NCBI RefSeq assembly: GCF_900103275.1
Contig: NZ_FNGP01000001.1
Coordinates: forward strand, 682,001-746,000
Direction: 5' to 3'
Source: Tessaracoccus oleiagri
GTDB lineage: Bacteria > Actinomycetota > Actinomycetes > Propionibacteriales > Propionibacteriaceae
Length of the DNA stretch: 64,000 nt
Each line of letters opens with the position of its first letter. Positions within the stretch are counted from its first letter, which is position 1. Both the position numbers and the translations under genes were made by a program. This document shows positions 42,081 to 50,884 of the stretch, one piece after another. The notes under the pieces were generated by a model that saw only the letters and a list, made by a program, of their open reading frames with translations, was not told the origin of the DNA and made no database searches.

Positions 42081-42950
42081 CTACTCGCCCGTCAGCTCCG
42101 AGACCCAGTCGGCGGTCTGCTGCGACTCCGCCCCCTGCGCCGGGCGCGGCTCCTGCGCTCCCTCCTTGGGGACGGTGCAGTTCATCGCCTCGCCGGGGGC
42201 GGGGCCGAACTCCTTGCCGCCGAAGACGTGCTCCTTGGCGAACTGGTAGTAGGCGTCGTGCTCGCCGGTGTCGTAGGGGTTGTCGAGGGCGCAGCGGCCG
42301 ACGTAGTAGCCCACCACGTCGGCGAACGTCTCGGTGACGGAGCGACCGGCGTAGTCGGAGAAGCGTCCCTCCTGGCGGTACAGCTTCTGGAAGTCGGCCC
42401 AGTACTGGGCGCCCTTGTAGCGGTCGGAGTTGTAGACGTGCGCGAGTTCGTGGGCGACGAGCCGGACCAGGCGGCCCTCGTCGTCGTCGGCGAGCGCCTG
42501 CTTGAACTTCTCGAAGTCGAAGGACACGTAGCCGGAGCGGCTGAGCGACCAATCACCCCAGGCGTAGCCGCGGATCCGGGCGGCGTTGATGCCGACGGTG
42601 CCGCTGTACTTGCCCTGCAGGGTGGTGCGGTAGTCGGTGCACTCCATCGCGTCGAGCGTCTCCCAGAGGATCTTGATCGACGGGCGGTACTCCTCGGTCC
42701 ACTGCTTGCCGCCGAGGCGGAAGTTGAACCGCTGCTCGATCTGCTGCTGGATCTCCGCGATCGACGCGCCCTCGGGCCACTCGTTCGTCGAGAGGCAGGG
42801 GGTCGGGATGCCGGTCACGGGCGGCGCGGGCGTCGGCGCGACGGGGAGGGCGGTGGCCTGGGTGGCGCCGATGGCGGCGGCAACGGTCGTCACGACAGCC
42901 GCGACGGACAGCAGCCACTTGCGCACGCGTATACCTCTCAGGAAGCTCAT
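42081..42950 (-). CDS. Secreted zinc metallopeptidase
   Basis: A ~289-residue exported protein. A Lys/Arg start and a hydrophobic stretch WLLSVAAVVTTVAAAIG form a signal peptide. The active site is VAHELAHVYN (HExxH). A downstream ETFADVVGYY may hold the third zinc ligand (Glu), and there are several cysteines. It resembles neutral zinc metallopeptidases with a Glu-zincin arrangement; the substrate is unknown. GTG 42956 two codons earlier is an alternative start; neither has a clear ribosome site. Confidence 0.8.
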   Translation of the reverse strand: MSFLRGIRVRKWLLSVAAVVTTVAAAIGATQATALPVAPTPAPPVTGIPTPCLSTNEWPEGASIAEIQQQIEQRFNFRLGGKQWTEEYRPSIKILWETLDAMECTDYRTTLQGKYSGTVGINAARIRGYAWGDWSLSRSGYVSFDFEKFKQALADDDEGRLVRLVAHELAHVYNSDRYKGAQYWADFQKLYRQEGRFSDYAGRSVTETFADVVGYYVGRCALDNPYDTGEHDAYYQFAKEHVFGGKEFGPAPGEAMNCTVPKEGAQEPRPAQGAESQQTADWVSELTGE

Positions 42951-43107
42951 GGACACCCAAGGTTTTACTTAGAAATTCTCAGGAAGTCAACCGCGGACCA
43001 GAATACAGGCAACTGGCTGGAACGCGCACGCGGGGATCGTGAACAGGTCGGCGCGCGAGATCGGACTGAAGGGTGAACCCTGACCCTCGTGCGCGGGGTC
43101 GACGCAC

Positions 43108-43113
43108 TACCCT
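43108..43113 (+). promoter_or_regulatory. -10 hexamer TACCCT for ilvE
   Basis: TACCCT, six bases, ATG at 43120; leaderless arrangement. Confidence 0.5.
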
Positions 43114-43119
43114 GACCCC

Positions 43120-44196
43120 ATGACCGAGTACGTCCTCCACCGATCCAGCAGCCCCGCCACCGCCGAGCAGCGTGCGGAGATTCTCGCCAACCCGGTGTTC
43201 GGACACTACTTCGTGGACCACCAGGTGCTCGCCGAGCACGACGGCCAATCGTGGGGCAACCACCGCATCGAGGCGATGGGCACCTGGCAGGTGCACCCTG
43301 CGGCCGCCGTCTACCACTACGGCCAGGAGATCTTCGAGGGCCTCAAGGCGTACCGCCGCGAGGACGGGTCGGTCTGGCTGTTCCGCCCGGAGGCCAATGC
43401 GGCCCGGTTCGCCCGCTCCGCCGAGCGCCTCTGCATGCCGCCGCTGCCCGTCGAGGACTTCGTCTCCGGCGTCCGCCAGCTCGTCGCCCTCGAGGCCGAC
43501 TGGGTGCCCGACGCCGCCGGCGAGCAGTCGCTGTACATCCGGCCGTTCATGGTGGCCTCCGAGCCGTACCTCGGCGTCCGGCCCGCGAAGGGCTACACCT
43601 TCTCGGTCATCGCGTCCCCCGTCGGCGCCTACTACGACGAGCCCGTCACCCTCTGGCTCACGCCCGACTACACCCGAGCGGCCCCGGGCGGCACGGGCGA
43701 GGCGAAGTGCGGCGGCAACTACGCCGCCAGCCTCGCCGCCGCGAACCAGGCGGAGGCCAACGGCTGCGGTCAGGTGCTCTGGACCGACGGCGCCGAGCGC
43801 AAGTACATCGAGGAGTGCGGGACGATGAACTTCATGTTCATCACCTCCGACGGTGAACTCGTGACGCCCGAGCTCAACGGCTCCATCCTCCCCGGCATCA
43901 CCCGCGACTCGCTCCTGAAGCTCGCCCCCTTGCACGGGCTCACCCCGGTGGAGGCGCGGGTCAGCGTCGAGGCGCTGTTCGACGGCGTGCAGTCGGGGCA
44001 GATCGTCGAGGCGCTCGCGTGCGGCACCGCCGCCGTGGTGACGCCCATCGTCGGCTTCAAGGCGCCGGGCGGGATCCACCACGTCGTGCGCGACGGTCGC
44101 CCAGGCCCGATCACCCGCGAGTTGCGCAAGCACCTCGTCGACATCCAGTACGGCCGCGCGGAGGACCCGTTCGGCTGGACGCAGCGGGTCGCCTAG
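43120..44196 (+). CDS. ilvE: Branched-chain amino acid aminotransferase
   Basis: A 358-residue fold-type IV PLP aminotransferase. YHYGQEIFEGLKAYRR (66-81) is family-typical, LYIRPFMVASEP follows, the PLP lysine is Lys196 in GEAKCGGNYAAS, and WTDGAERKYIEECGTMNF is the conserved BCAT signature. It transfers the amino group between Val/Leu/Ile and 2-oxoglutarate in the cytoplasm. Length is typical. It appears to be leaderless and monocistronic, followed 34 bases later by a membrane protein gene. Confidence 0.95.
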   Translation: MTEYVLHRSSSPATAEQRAEILANPVFGHYFVDHQVLAEHDGQSWGNHRIEAMGTWQVHPAAAVYHYGQEIFEGLKAYRREDGSVWLFRPEANAARFARSAERLCMPPLPVEDFVSGVRQLVALEADWVPDAAGEQSLYIRPFMVASEPYLGVRPAKGYTFSVIASPVGAYYDEPVTLWLTPDYTRAAPGGTGEAKCGGNYAASLAAANQAEANGCGQVLWTDGAERKYIEECGTMNFMFITSDGELVTPELNGSILPGITRDSLLKLAPLHGLTPVEARVSVEALFDGVQSGQIVEALACGTAAVVTPIVGFKAPGGIHHVVRDGRPGPITRELRKHLVDIQYGRAEDPFGWTQRVA

Positions 44197-44230
44197 GCGC
44201 CAGCCGGGGCCCACGACGAAAGGCGGGACC

Positions 44231-44854
44231 ATGCCAGACGTGCGACTGGAACCCCGACGACGCACGGCCCGCTTGGTGGGCGACGCGCTCGTCGCCGCCT
44301 GGGTGCTGGGCTGGGCGGTGGTGGCGTGGGTGCTGAAGCGCGCCGTCGACGGGCTCGCCGAGCCGCTCACCCGCGTCGGCGACAACACCGAGGCCCTCTC
44401 CCGTCGCCTCGACGATGCCGCGCGCGACCTCGGCTCGCTGCCGCTCGTCGGGCAGGACCTCTCGAACGCGTTCGGGTCGCTCGGCCGACAGCTCGCCGAC
44501 CTCACCGCCCAGGCCGACGCGCAGGCGGACTCCGTGCTGGCGACGGCGTGGCTGCTGTCCTGGGTGGTGTGGCTGCTGCCGTCGCTCACGGTCGTGCTGC
44601 TCTACCTGCCCCGCCGCCTGCGGCGGGCGCGCGAGCTGGAGGCGGCCCGTCGCTACCTCGCCGAGCGCGGCGACTTCGACCTGTTCGCCCTCCGCGCGCT
44701 GCAGCACGCATCGCCGACGGAGTTGGCCCGGCTCCCGCAGCCGCCGGCCGAGGCGTGGCGGAGCGGCGACCCCGCCACCATCCGGGCGCTCGCGCAGCTG
44801 GAACTGGATCGGGTCGGGCTGGCCGTCGGAACCCGCCCACGCGTCGAGGAATAA
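44231..44854 (+). CDS. Membrane protein, two-helix, function unknown
   Basis: A 207-residue protein with two hydrophobic helices (ALVAAWVLGWAVVAWVL near 20-36 and a second around 105-125) separated by a ~65-residue coiled-coil-like segment rich in Asp, Arg and Leu. The cytoplasmic tail contains LEAARRYLAERGDFDLFALRAL. Similar small proteins are common in actinobacteria but I do not know a function. AAAGGCGGG before the ATG is the ribosome site. Confidence 0.8.
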   Translation: MPDVRLEPRRRTARLVGDALVAAWVLGWAVVAWVLKRAVDGLAEPLTRVGDNTEALSRRLDDAARDLGSLPLVGQDLSNAFGSLGRQLADLTAQADAQADSVLATAWLLSWVVWLLPSLTVVLLYLPRRLRRARELEAARRYLAERGDFDLFALRALQHASPTELARLPQPPAEAWRSGDPATIRALAQLELDRVGLAVGTRPRVEE

Positions 44855-44875
44855 TTTAACGTTCAACTTTGTTAT
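44853..44875. promoter_or_regulatory. AT-rich symmetric site before the LLM/FMN reductase operon
   Basis: ATTTAACGTTCAACTTTGTTA, with the palindromic core AACGTT, in an otherwise GC-rich region. It resembles the site at 48430-48449 (TTTATCATTCAACT), and both look like MarR-type operators (TTnAA...TTGAA). No regulator gene is adjacent. Confidence 0.4.
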
Positions 44876-44912
44876 GGTGGGTGACAGCAAGCCACAGCAA
44901 GGAGCAGCAGCA

Positions 44913-46076
44913 ATGCAGTTCGGCATCTTCACCATCGGTGACGTGACCACCGATCCCACCAACGGACGCACCCCCACCGAGCACGAGCGCATCATGGCCA
45001 CGGTCGAGATCGCGAAGAAGGCGGAGGAGGTCGGCCTCGACGTCTTCGCCACCGGCGAGCACCACAACCCGCCGTTCATCGCGCCCGCCAACCCGCCGAT
45101 CCTGCTCGCGCACATCGCCGCGCAGACCGAGAAGCTCCTGCTCTCCACCGCGACGACGCTCATCACGACGAACGACCCCGTCCGCCTCGCCGAGGACTAC
45201 GCCTACGTGCAGCACCTCACCGGCGGCCGCGTCGACCTCATGATGGGCCGCGGCAACACCGGCCCGGTCTACCCCTGGTTCGGCAAGGACATCCGCGACG
45301 GCATCCGCCTCGCGGTCGAGAACTACGCGCTGCTCCACGCGCTGTGGCGCAACGAGGTCGTCGACTGGGAGGGCCAGTACCGCACGCCGCTGCACCAGTT
45401 CACGGCGACGCCGCGCCCCCTCGACGGCGTGCCCCCGTTCGTGTGGCACGGCTCGATCCGCAGCCCTGAGATCGCCGAGCAGGCCGCCTACTACGGCGAC
45501 GGCTTCTTCCACAACAACATCTTCTGGCCGAGCTACCACACCAAGCGGATGGTGGAGCTCTACCGCGCTCGCTACGAGCACTACGGCCACGGCGCCGCCG
45601 ACCAGGCGATCGTCGGCCTCGGCGGCCAGGTGTTCATGCGCAAGAACTCGCAGGACGCCATCAACGAGTTTCGCCCCTACTTCGACAACGCCCCCGTCTA
45701 CGGCCACGGCCCGTCGATGGAGGACTTCACCCGCGAGACGCCGCTCACCGTCGGCTCGCCCGACCAGGTGATCGAGCGCTACCTCGGCATGCGCGACATC
45801 GTGGGCGACTACCAGCGCCAGCTGTTCCTCATCGACCACGCCGGCCTGCCGCTCAAGACAGTGCTCGAGCAGATCGACATCCTCGGCGAGGAGGTCGTGC
45901 CCGTGCTGCGCAAGGAGTTCGCCGCACTGAAGCCCGCCCACGTCCCCGACGCGCCGACCCACGCCTCGCTCGTCGAGGCCGCCGGCGGCCCGAAGGAGCG
46001 CGTGGCCACCGAGCCGCAGGTCGACCGCTGGACCGGCACCCGCGCCGAGGACGACAACGAACTGAAGGAGGTCTGA
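44913..46076 (+). CDS. FMN-dependent luciferase-like monooxygenase, CE1758 type
   Basis: A 387-residue LLM-fold protein. MQFGIFTIGDVTTDP opens it; GLDVFATGEHHNPPFIA, LLLSTATTLITTNDPVRLAEDYA and GGRVDLMMGRGNTGPVYPWF are family signatures, and PPFVWHGSIRSPE lies mid-protein. It is the oxygenase of a two-component flavin system; the next gene, overlapping by one base, encodes its FMN reductase. The substrate is unknown. AAGGAG before ATG 44913 sets the start. Confidence 0.9.
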   Translation: MQFGIFTIGDVTTDPTNGRTPTEHERIMATVEIAKKAEEVGLDVFATGEHHNPPFIAPANPPILLAHIAAQTEKLLLSTATTLITTNDPVRLAEDYAYVQHLTGGRVDLMMGRGNTGPVYPWFGKDIRDGIRLAVENYALLHALWRNEVVDWEGQYRTPLHQFTATPRPLDGVPPFVWHGSIRSPEIAEQAAYYGDGFFHNNIFWPSYHTKRMVELYRARYEHYGHGAADQAIVGLGGQVFMRKNSQDAINEFRPYFDNAPVYGHGPSMEDFTRETPLTVGSPDQVIERYLGMRDIVGDYQRQLFLIDHAGLPLKTVLEQIDILGEEVVPVLRKEFAALKPAHVPDAPTHASLVEAAGGPKERVATEPQVDRWTGTRAEDDNELKEV

Positions 46077-46675
46077 TGCGCAACATCATCGCCATCTCCG
46101 GCGGCCTCTCGACGCCGTCCAGCTCCCGCACCCTCGCCGAGGACCTCGGCCGCGAGGCCGTCGAGAGCCTGCGCTCCCGCGGGGAGCAGGCCGCCGTCGA
46201 GCTCGTCGAGCTGCGCGACCACGCGCACGCGATCATGGACAACATGCTCACCGGCTTCCCGACGGGCGAGTTCGCCGAGCTGATGGAGCGGCTCGTCGAG
46301 GCCGACGCGATCATCGTCGTCACCCCGACGTTCTCCGCCGGCATCTCCGGGCTCGTCAAGAGCTTCTTCGACGTCGTCGAGAAGGAGAAGCTCGAGGGCA
46401 TGCCCGTGCTGATGGCCGCCACCGGCGGCACCGAGCGCCACTCCCTGGTGATCGAGTACGCCATGCGGCCGCTGTTCGCCTACCTCAAGGCGATCCCGGT
46501 CGGCACCGGCGTCTACGCCGCCACGTCGGACTTCGGCGGCGAGGGCGCTGCGGCGCTGCGCGGTCGGGTGCAGCGGGCGGCGACCGAGCTGGCCGACGTC
46601 GTCGCCGGGGCGCCCCGTCGGGTGAAGCAGGACGACTTCGTCGACTTCGAGACGCTCCTGCGCCGCTCGGCCTGA
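46076..46675 (+). CDS. FMN reductase partner, CE1759 type
   Basis: A 199-residue NAD(P)H-dependent FMN reductase of the flavodoxin-like fold. IAISGGLSTPSSSRTLAEDLG is the phosphate-binding loop, IIVVTPTFSAGISGLVKSFFD the flavin-binding core, and VLMAATGGTERHSL follows. It supplies reduced FMN to the monooxygenase encoded directly before it (ATG overlaps TGA). A strong terminator hairpin follows. Confidence 0.92.
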   Translation: MRNIIAISGGLSTPSSSRTLAEDLGREAVESLRSRGEQAAVELVELRDHAHAIMDNMLTGFPTGEFAELMERLVEADAIIVVTPTFSAGISGLVKSFFDVVEKEKLEGMPVLMAATGGTERHSLVIEYAMRPLFAYLKAIPVGTGVYAATSDFGGEGAAALRGRVQRAATELADVVAGAPRRVKQDDFVDFETLLRRSA

Positions 46676-46693
46676 CCCACCCCCAGGACCCCT

Positions 46694-46729
46694 GTGGCCC
46701 GTCGCGCTGGCTTGCTGGCGACGGGCCAC
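46694..46729. terminator. Terminator hairpin after the FMN reductase gene
   Basis: GTGGCCCGTCGC and GCGACGGGCCAC form a perfect 12-bp stem with a 12-base loop, followed by GGGTTTCTC. It lies between converging genes. Confidence 0.8.
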
Positions 46730-46743
46730 GGGTTTCTCTGCGC

Positions 46744-47214
46744 TCAGTGCGAGTCGGCGAACGCGTCCTTCATCGACTCCGGGGCCCAGGCGAGCACCTG
46801 CGCGCCGCGCCGGGCCTCGAGCCGGACCACCATGCCGTGGCCGAGCCACACCGTCACGTCGTCGTACGCCGCATATTCGACGTAGCCACTGCGCCTCCCG
46901 CTCGACTCGACCGCGCGCACGACCGACGCGGGATCCGGGTCCGCCAGCACGACCGTCGCCTCAGTCGCCGCCGCCACGGCAGCGTCGTCGGGCAGCCGGA
47001 TGCCCTTGGGTAGCAGCAGTGATTGCTCCCCGACGCTGACGCGCTCCAGCTCGATGTGGGCGGCGAAGTCCTCGTTCCACGGCAGCTTCGGCTTCGGCAG
47101 CGCGACGTGGGGGACGGTGGGCGTCGGGGACGGCAGATCGCGTTCCGCCGGCGAGCCGCAGGCCGCGAGCGCGAGGCAGCAACCCGCCGCCACACCCACA
47201 AGAACCCGTGCCAT
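46744..47214 (-). CDS. Small lipoprotein, function unknown
   Basis: A 156-residue predicted lipoprotein: signal peptide RVLVGVAAGCCLALAACGSP with the lipobox LAAC, a short Pro-rich linker, and a ~110-residue mixed alpha/beta domain. No family recognised. TAGGAT lies exactly six bases before the ATG (leaderless). Confidence 0.78.
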   Translation of the reverse strand: MARVLVGVAAGCCLALAACGSPAERDLPSPTPTVPHVALPKPKLPWNEDFAAHIELERVSVGEQSLLLPKGIRLPDDAAVAAATEATVVLADPDPASVVRAVESSGRRSGYVEYAAYDDVTVWLGHGMVVRLEARRGAQVLAWAPESMKDAFADSH

Positions 47215-47220
47215 GGCGCA

Positions 47221-47226
47221 ATCCTA
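47221..47226 (-). promoter_or_regulatory. -10 hexamer TAGGAT for the lipoprotein gene
   Basis: Minus-strand TAGGAT, six bases, ATG at 47214. Confidence 0.45.
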
Positions 47227-47271
47227 GGCACGGCCGAAAATGGGCTTGGGTGGCCCCATGAAGTAGCCGGG

Positions 47272-47376
47272 GTTCACCTGTCTGCGTGCAGAAAACCTGC
47301 CGGATCCGGCAGGCGAAGCGAAACCGCGCAGGCCCCTTCGAGGGGGGCAGGCCAACGGCGAGGGAGGCAGGTGAAC
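47272..47376. repeat. REP-like palindromic element, copy 4 (family A)
   Basis: Outer arms GTTCACCTG (47272-47280) and CAGGTGAAC (47368-47376) are perfect complements. Inside is AACCTGCCGGATCCGGCAGG, identical to copy 3, and a CCCCTTCGAGGGG hairpin. Order of sub-hairpins is the same as in copy 3. Confidence 0.8.
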
Positions 47377-47379
47377 GCG

Positions 47380-47450
47380 GTCCCTAGGAGCGACGCAGTG
47401 CTCCTCGCCCCGGTCCCTGAGGAGCGACGGAGTCGCGTCTCGAAGGGCCG
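47380..47450. repeat. REP-like element, family B
   Basis: GGTCCCTGAGGAGCGACGG (47412-47430), then AGTCGCGTCTCGAAGGGCC, with an inner GCGAC/GTCGC stem. Preceded by a partial copy (GTCCCTAGGAGCGACGCAGTG). It lies between family A copy 4 and the mshB stop. Related sequences fill 54855-55113. Confidence 0.65.
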
Positions 47451-47454
47451 GAGG

Positions 47455-48348
47455 TCAGTCGAGGTCGAGGCCGACGAAGAGGTCGGTGTGCGGCTTGTCC
47501 GACGGGGGGAAGGGCTGGCCGCAGCCGAAGACGTAGGCCTCGCCGGCCTCGGGCAGCTGCTGGGTGATGGCGTGGAACTGCCAGAACGGGTCGTCGATCC
47601 GCACCTGGCTGGGGTGCGCGGCGAGGGCGCGGCGGTACACGTCGAAGTAGCCCTCGATGGGCACGACGGCCTCGATGTAGTCGACGGCGGGGCCGAAGGA
47701 GTCGGGGTCGCGCTCCTCGCCGCCGAAGAGGTCGGGGAACTTCTCGCGCGCGATCGGGTAGGCCTTCTGCCACATCGCGGTGTTGTGCGTGCTCCACACG
47801 ACGCGCTGCACCTGCCACGGTTCGCCGAGCTCCGGCGCGTGCGACGGCGCGGCCGCCAGTGTCACCGCGTACATGGCGACGCGGTGGGCCATGATGTGGT
47901 CCGGGTGCCCGTAGCCGCCGATGGCGTTGTAGGTCGACAGCACGTGGGGGCGCCGCGAGCGGATGATCTCGACGAGGAAGTTGGCGGCCTCGAGGAGGTC
48001 GGCGTTCCAGAAGGCGTTGTCGGGAACCTCCGCGGGCACGATGACCGACCCGTCGGGGGCACGGTCCATGCCGGTGTCGTGGTAGCGGCCGACGCCGCCG
48101 AGGAAGACTTGGTCGGTGAGGCCCATGCAGTCCATGGCGGCCTTGAGCTCGTCGATGCGGTGCTGCCCGAGCTCGGCCTCGGTGAAGTGCTCCCAGTCGG
48201 GGACGAGGATCTCGCCGCGCTCGCCGAGGGTGCAGGTCACCAGGGTCACCTGGGCGCCCGCGTCCACGTATCGCGCGATCGTGGCAGCGGACTGGCTCGA
48301 CTCGTCGTCCGGATGGGCGTGTACGAGGAGAAGTCGCGGGTTGCTCAC
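47455..48348 (-). CDS. mshB: N-acetyl-glucosaminyl-inositol deacetylase (mycothiol synthesis)
   Basis: A 297-residue PIG-L/LmbE zinc deacetylase. LLLVHAHPDDESSQSAAT holds the metal-binding His-Pro-Asp-Asp, VTLVTCTLGERGEILVP is the MshB-like continuation, and GYGHPDHIMAHRVAM supplies the further zinc ligand. It removes the acetyl group from GlcNAc-Ins in mycothiol biosynthesis, a marker of actinobacteria. Mca, the related mycothiol-conjugate amidase, is less likely because of the LGEEG/LGERG-E-LVP context. GTG start behind AAGGAAGAG. Confidence 0.88.
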   Translation of the reverse strand: MSNPRLLLVHAHPDDESSQSAATIARYVDAGAQVTLVTCTLGERGEILVPDWEHFTEAELGQHRIDELKAAMDCMGLTDQVFLGGVGRYHDTGMDRAPDGSVIVPAEVPDNAFWNADLLEAANFLVEIIRSRRPHVLSTYNAIGGYGHPDHIMAHRVAMYAVTLAAAPSHAPELGEPWQVQRVVWSTHNTAMWQKAYPIAREKFPDLFGGEERDPDSFGPAVDYIEAVVPIEGYFDVYRRALAAHPSQVRIDDPFWQFHAITQQLPEAGEAYVFGCGQPFPPSDKPHTDLFVGLDLD

Positions 48349-48429
48349 TGGTGCTCTTCCTTGTCGGTCGCTAGGGGCATCATAGGTTCCGGCGGGGCGA
48401 GGCTGAAGAGCCCGCAAACCCCTTGCGAG

Positions 48430-48449
48430 ATAGTTTATCATTCAACTAT
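48430..48449. promoter_or_regulatory. ATAGTT-N8-AACTAT inverted repeat between mshB and glgX
   Basis: Perfect 6-base arms around TATCATTC, in the gap between divergent genes; AT-rich in a GC-rich context. It resembles the site at 44853. Confidence 0.45.
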
Positions 48450-48506
48450 TAGATGGGCTATTTGGGCGTTGGCGGCCCTAGCGCCCCGACGTGCCACTAT
48501 TGCCCC

Positions 48507-50861
48507 ATGGAAATCGTCCCGATCGAGACGCACCACTGGGCCACCGCTGACTGGCCCCTGGGCGCTCACCCCCACGCCGACGGCGTCACCTTCGCCGTGC
48601 GTGCACCCCACGCCACCCGCATCCTGCTCGAGCTCTACGAGGCCGCGCTGGGCGTCGACGCCTACGCCTCCTTCGAGCTCGCCAAGGGCGCCGACGGCGT
48701 CTGGAGGGGCAAACTCCAGGGACTCCAGCTGGGCGCGCTCTACGCCTTCCGCGCCTGGGGCGACAACTGGCGCTACCAGCGCAACTGGAAGCCGGGCTCG
48801 CGACGCGGGTTCCGCTCGGACCTCGACGCGCACGGCAACCGGTTCAACCCCAACAAGGTCCTGTTCGACCCCTACGCCCGCGAGATCACGCACAACGTCT
48901 ACACGGACCAGATCCACGAGATGGGCTTCGACGACGGCGTGTTCGGCACCGGCGGCGAGGAGTACCACGGCAGGGAGCGTCGCCTGATCGACACCGGCCG
49001 CCTCGCGCCCAAGGGCATCATCGTCGCCGAGCCGCCGGCGCGCACCCCGTCGCCGAGGCTCCCCGAGGAGGACGCGCAGATCTACGAGGTGCAGGTCGAG
49101 CAGCTGTCGGGCCACGAGTCGACGTCGCGACTGCGCGAGCTGCTGCAGCACGAGCCCGGCTTCGAGGACGTCGTCGACATCCCCGAGGAGTTCCGCGGCA
49201 CCTACAAGGGCGCGGGCATGATGGCGCCCTACCTCAAGGCGCTCGGCTTCAACACCGTCGAGTTCCTGCCCATCCACGAGACGAACGCCTCCGAATCCGG
49301 GCGCCCCGGCAAGTCCAACTCGTGGGGTTACATGACCCTCGGCTACTTCGCGCCCGCCCGCCGCTTCTCGTCGGACCAGACCGAGGGCGGCCCGACGCGC
49401 GAGTTCCGCGAGATGGTCGACGCGTTCCACGAGCACGGCATCGAGGTCTACCTGGACGTCGTCTACAACCACACCGCGGAGGGCGGCAACTGGAACGGCG
49501 ACGTGAACACCACCGGCTTCACGAGCCTGGGCGGCTTCGCGACGGCCGAGTACTACCAGATGACCTCCGACTTCATGCTCATCGACGGCGCCACCGGTAC
49601 GTCGAACCAGCTGAACTTCTCCTCCGACGCGGCCGTGCGGCTCGTCAAGGACTCGCTGGCCTACTGGGCGTTCGACATGCACGTCGACGGGTTCCGCTTC
49701 GACCTCGCCACCGTGCTGGGCCGGAAGCCCGACGAGGCGCACCCGGAGGACTGGCAGGCGCAGAAGCGCTTCTTCACCGACCACGAACTGCTCGTCGGCA
49801 TCGCCGACTGGGCGAAGGAGCACGACATCGCCGCCATCGCGGAGGCGTGGGACCTGTGGGGCTACGAGGTCGGCAACTTCCCGCGCGGCTGGGGCGAGTG
49901 GAACGGCCGGTACCGCGACGCGGTCCGTCGCTTCTCGAAGGGCGACGGCAACACGTTCGAGTTCCTCGAGATGATGAACGGCGACTACCACCACTTCGCC
50001 GACAACGAGGGCGCGCAGAAGTCGATCAACTTCATCGTCGCCCACGACGGCTTCAACCTGGCCGACCTGGTCAGCTACAACGAGAAGCAGAACTTCCACG
50101 AGTACCCGTTCGGCCCCTCCGACGGCGGCTCCGACGACAACCTCTCGTGGGACTCCGGCGGCTCGCACGCGCTGCGCCGCCAGCGGCTGCGCAACCTGTG
50201 GGTGCTGCTGTTCTTCAGCCGCGGCGTGCCGATGGTGGTGGCGGGCGACGAGTTCGGCCGCACCCAGAACGGCAACAACAACCCGTGGGCGCTGGAGTCC
50301 CCGGCCATGCGCAACAACTACGCCATGATCCCGACGAACGCCCCCCAGACGGTGCCCGTCGGCCACGGGCTGGACGCCGCCTACCACGACAACCTCGGCG
50401 TCTTCCAGACCGACGACCACGTCAACGGGCTCTTCCGCTTCGTCCGATTCCTCACGCACCTGCGCCTGAAGCACCAGGCACTCCGGCAGCGGAATTGGGG
50501 CAAGCACGAGGACCAGCCCGGCGCCACCTACACGTGGAAGAGCCCCTCCGGCGGGGACCCGCAGGACGGTTCCCGCGCCGTCGCGCTTGAGATCCAGGCA
50601 CCCGACGAGGACTTCTACCTCATGGTGAACATGGAGAACCACACCGTCGACTTCCAGGTGCCGCAAGCCCGCGACGGGTGGCAGTGGCGCAAGCTCATCG
50701 ACACCGCGCTGATGTTCGAGCCGATCTGCAACTACTGGGACGAGGACGCCGGCGACATCGTCGTCGGGGGCCAGGCGCTCCCGGCATGGTCGATCACCGT
50801 GTGGCACGAGACGAGGAAGGGCGCGCCGGGCGCGGCGCAAGCCGACACGCCGTCGGTTTGA
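48507..50861 (+). CDS. glgX: Glycogen debranching enzyme, GlgX/isoamylase type
   Basis: A 784-residue GH13 enzyme. An N-terminal CBM48-like domain (GVTFAVRAPHATRILLELYE) precedes the barrel. Catalytic regions: VYLDVVYNHTAEGG, FDMHVDGFRFDLATVLG with the Asp nucleophile, IAEAWDLWGY with the Glu acid, and NFIVAHDGFNLADLVSYN with the third acid. RGVPMVVAGDEFGRTQNGNNN is typical of GlgX. It hydrolyses alpha-1,6 branches of phosphorylase-limit glycogen. Length is slightly above the usual ~700. A weak CACTAT hexamer lies six bases before ATG 48507. Confidence 0.92.
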   Translation: MEIVPIETHHWATADWPLGAHPHADGVTFAVRAPHATRILLELYEAALGVDAYASFELAKGADGVWRGKLQGLQLGALYAFRAWGDNWRYQRNWKPGSRRGFRSDLDAHGNRFNPNKVLFDPYAREITHNVYTDQIHEMGFDDGVFGTGGEEYHGRERRLIDTGRLAPKGIIVAEPPARTPSPRLPEEDAQIYEVQVEQLSGHESTSRLRELLQHEPGFEDVVDIPEEFRGTYKGAGMMAPYLKALGFNTVEFLPIHETNASESGRPGKSNSWGYMTLGYFAPARRFSSDQTEGGPTREFREMVDAFHEHGIEVYLDVVYNHTAEGGNWNGDVNTTGFTSLGGFATAEYYQMTSDFMLIDGATGTSNQLNFSSDAAVRLVKDSLAYWAFDMHVDGFRFDLATVLGRKPDEAHPEDWQAQKRFFTDHELLVGIADWAKEHDIAAIAEAWDLWGYEVGNFPRGWGEWNGRYRDAVRRFSKGDGNTFEFLEMMNGDYHHFADNEGAQKSINFIVAHDGFNLADLVSYNEKQNFHEYPFGPSDGGSDDNLSWDSGGSHALRRQRLRNLWVLLFFSRGVPMVVAGDEFGRTQNGNNNPWALESPAMRNNYAMIPTNAPQTVPVGHGLDAAYHDNLGVFQTDDHVNGLFRFVRFLTHLRLKHQALRQRNWGKHEDQPGATYTWKSPSGGDPQDGSRAVALEIQAPDEDFYLMVNMENHTVDFQVPQARDGWQWRKLIDTALMFEPICNYWDEDAGDIVVGGQALPAWSITVWHETRKGAPGAAQADTPSV

Positions 50862-50884
50862 CCCCCTGCCTACGCTTGACTGCG

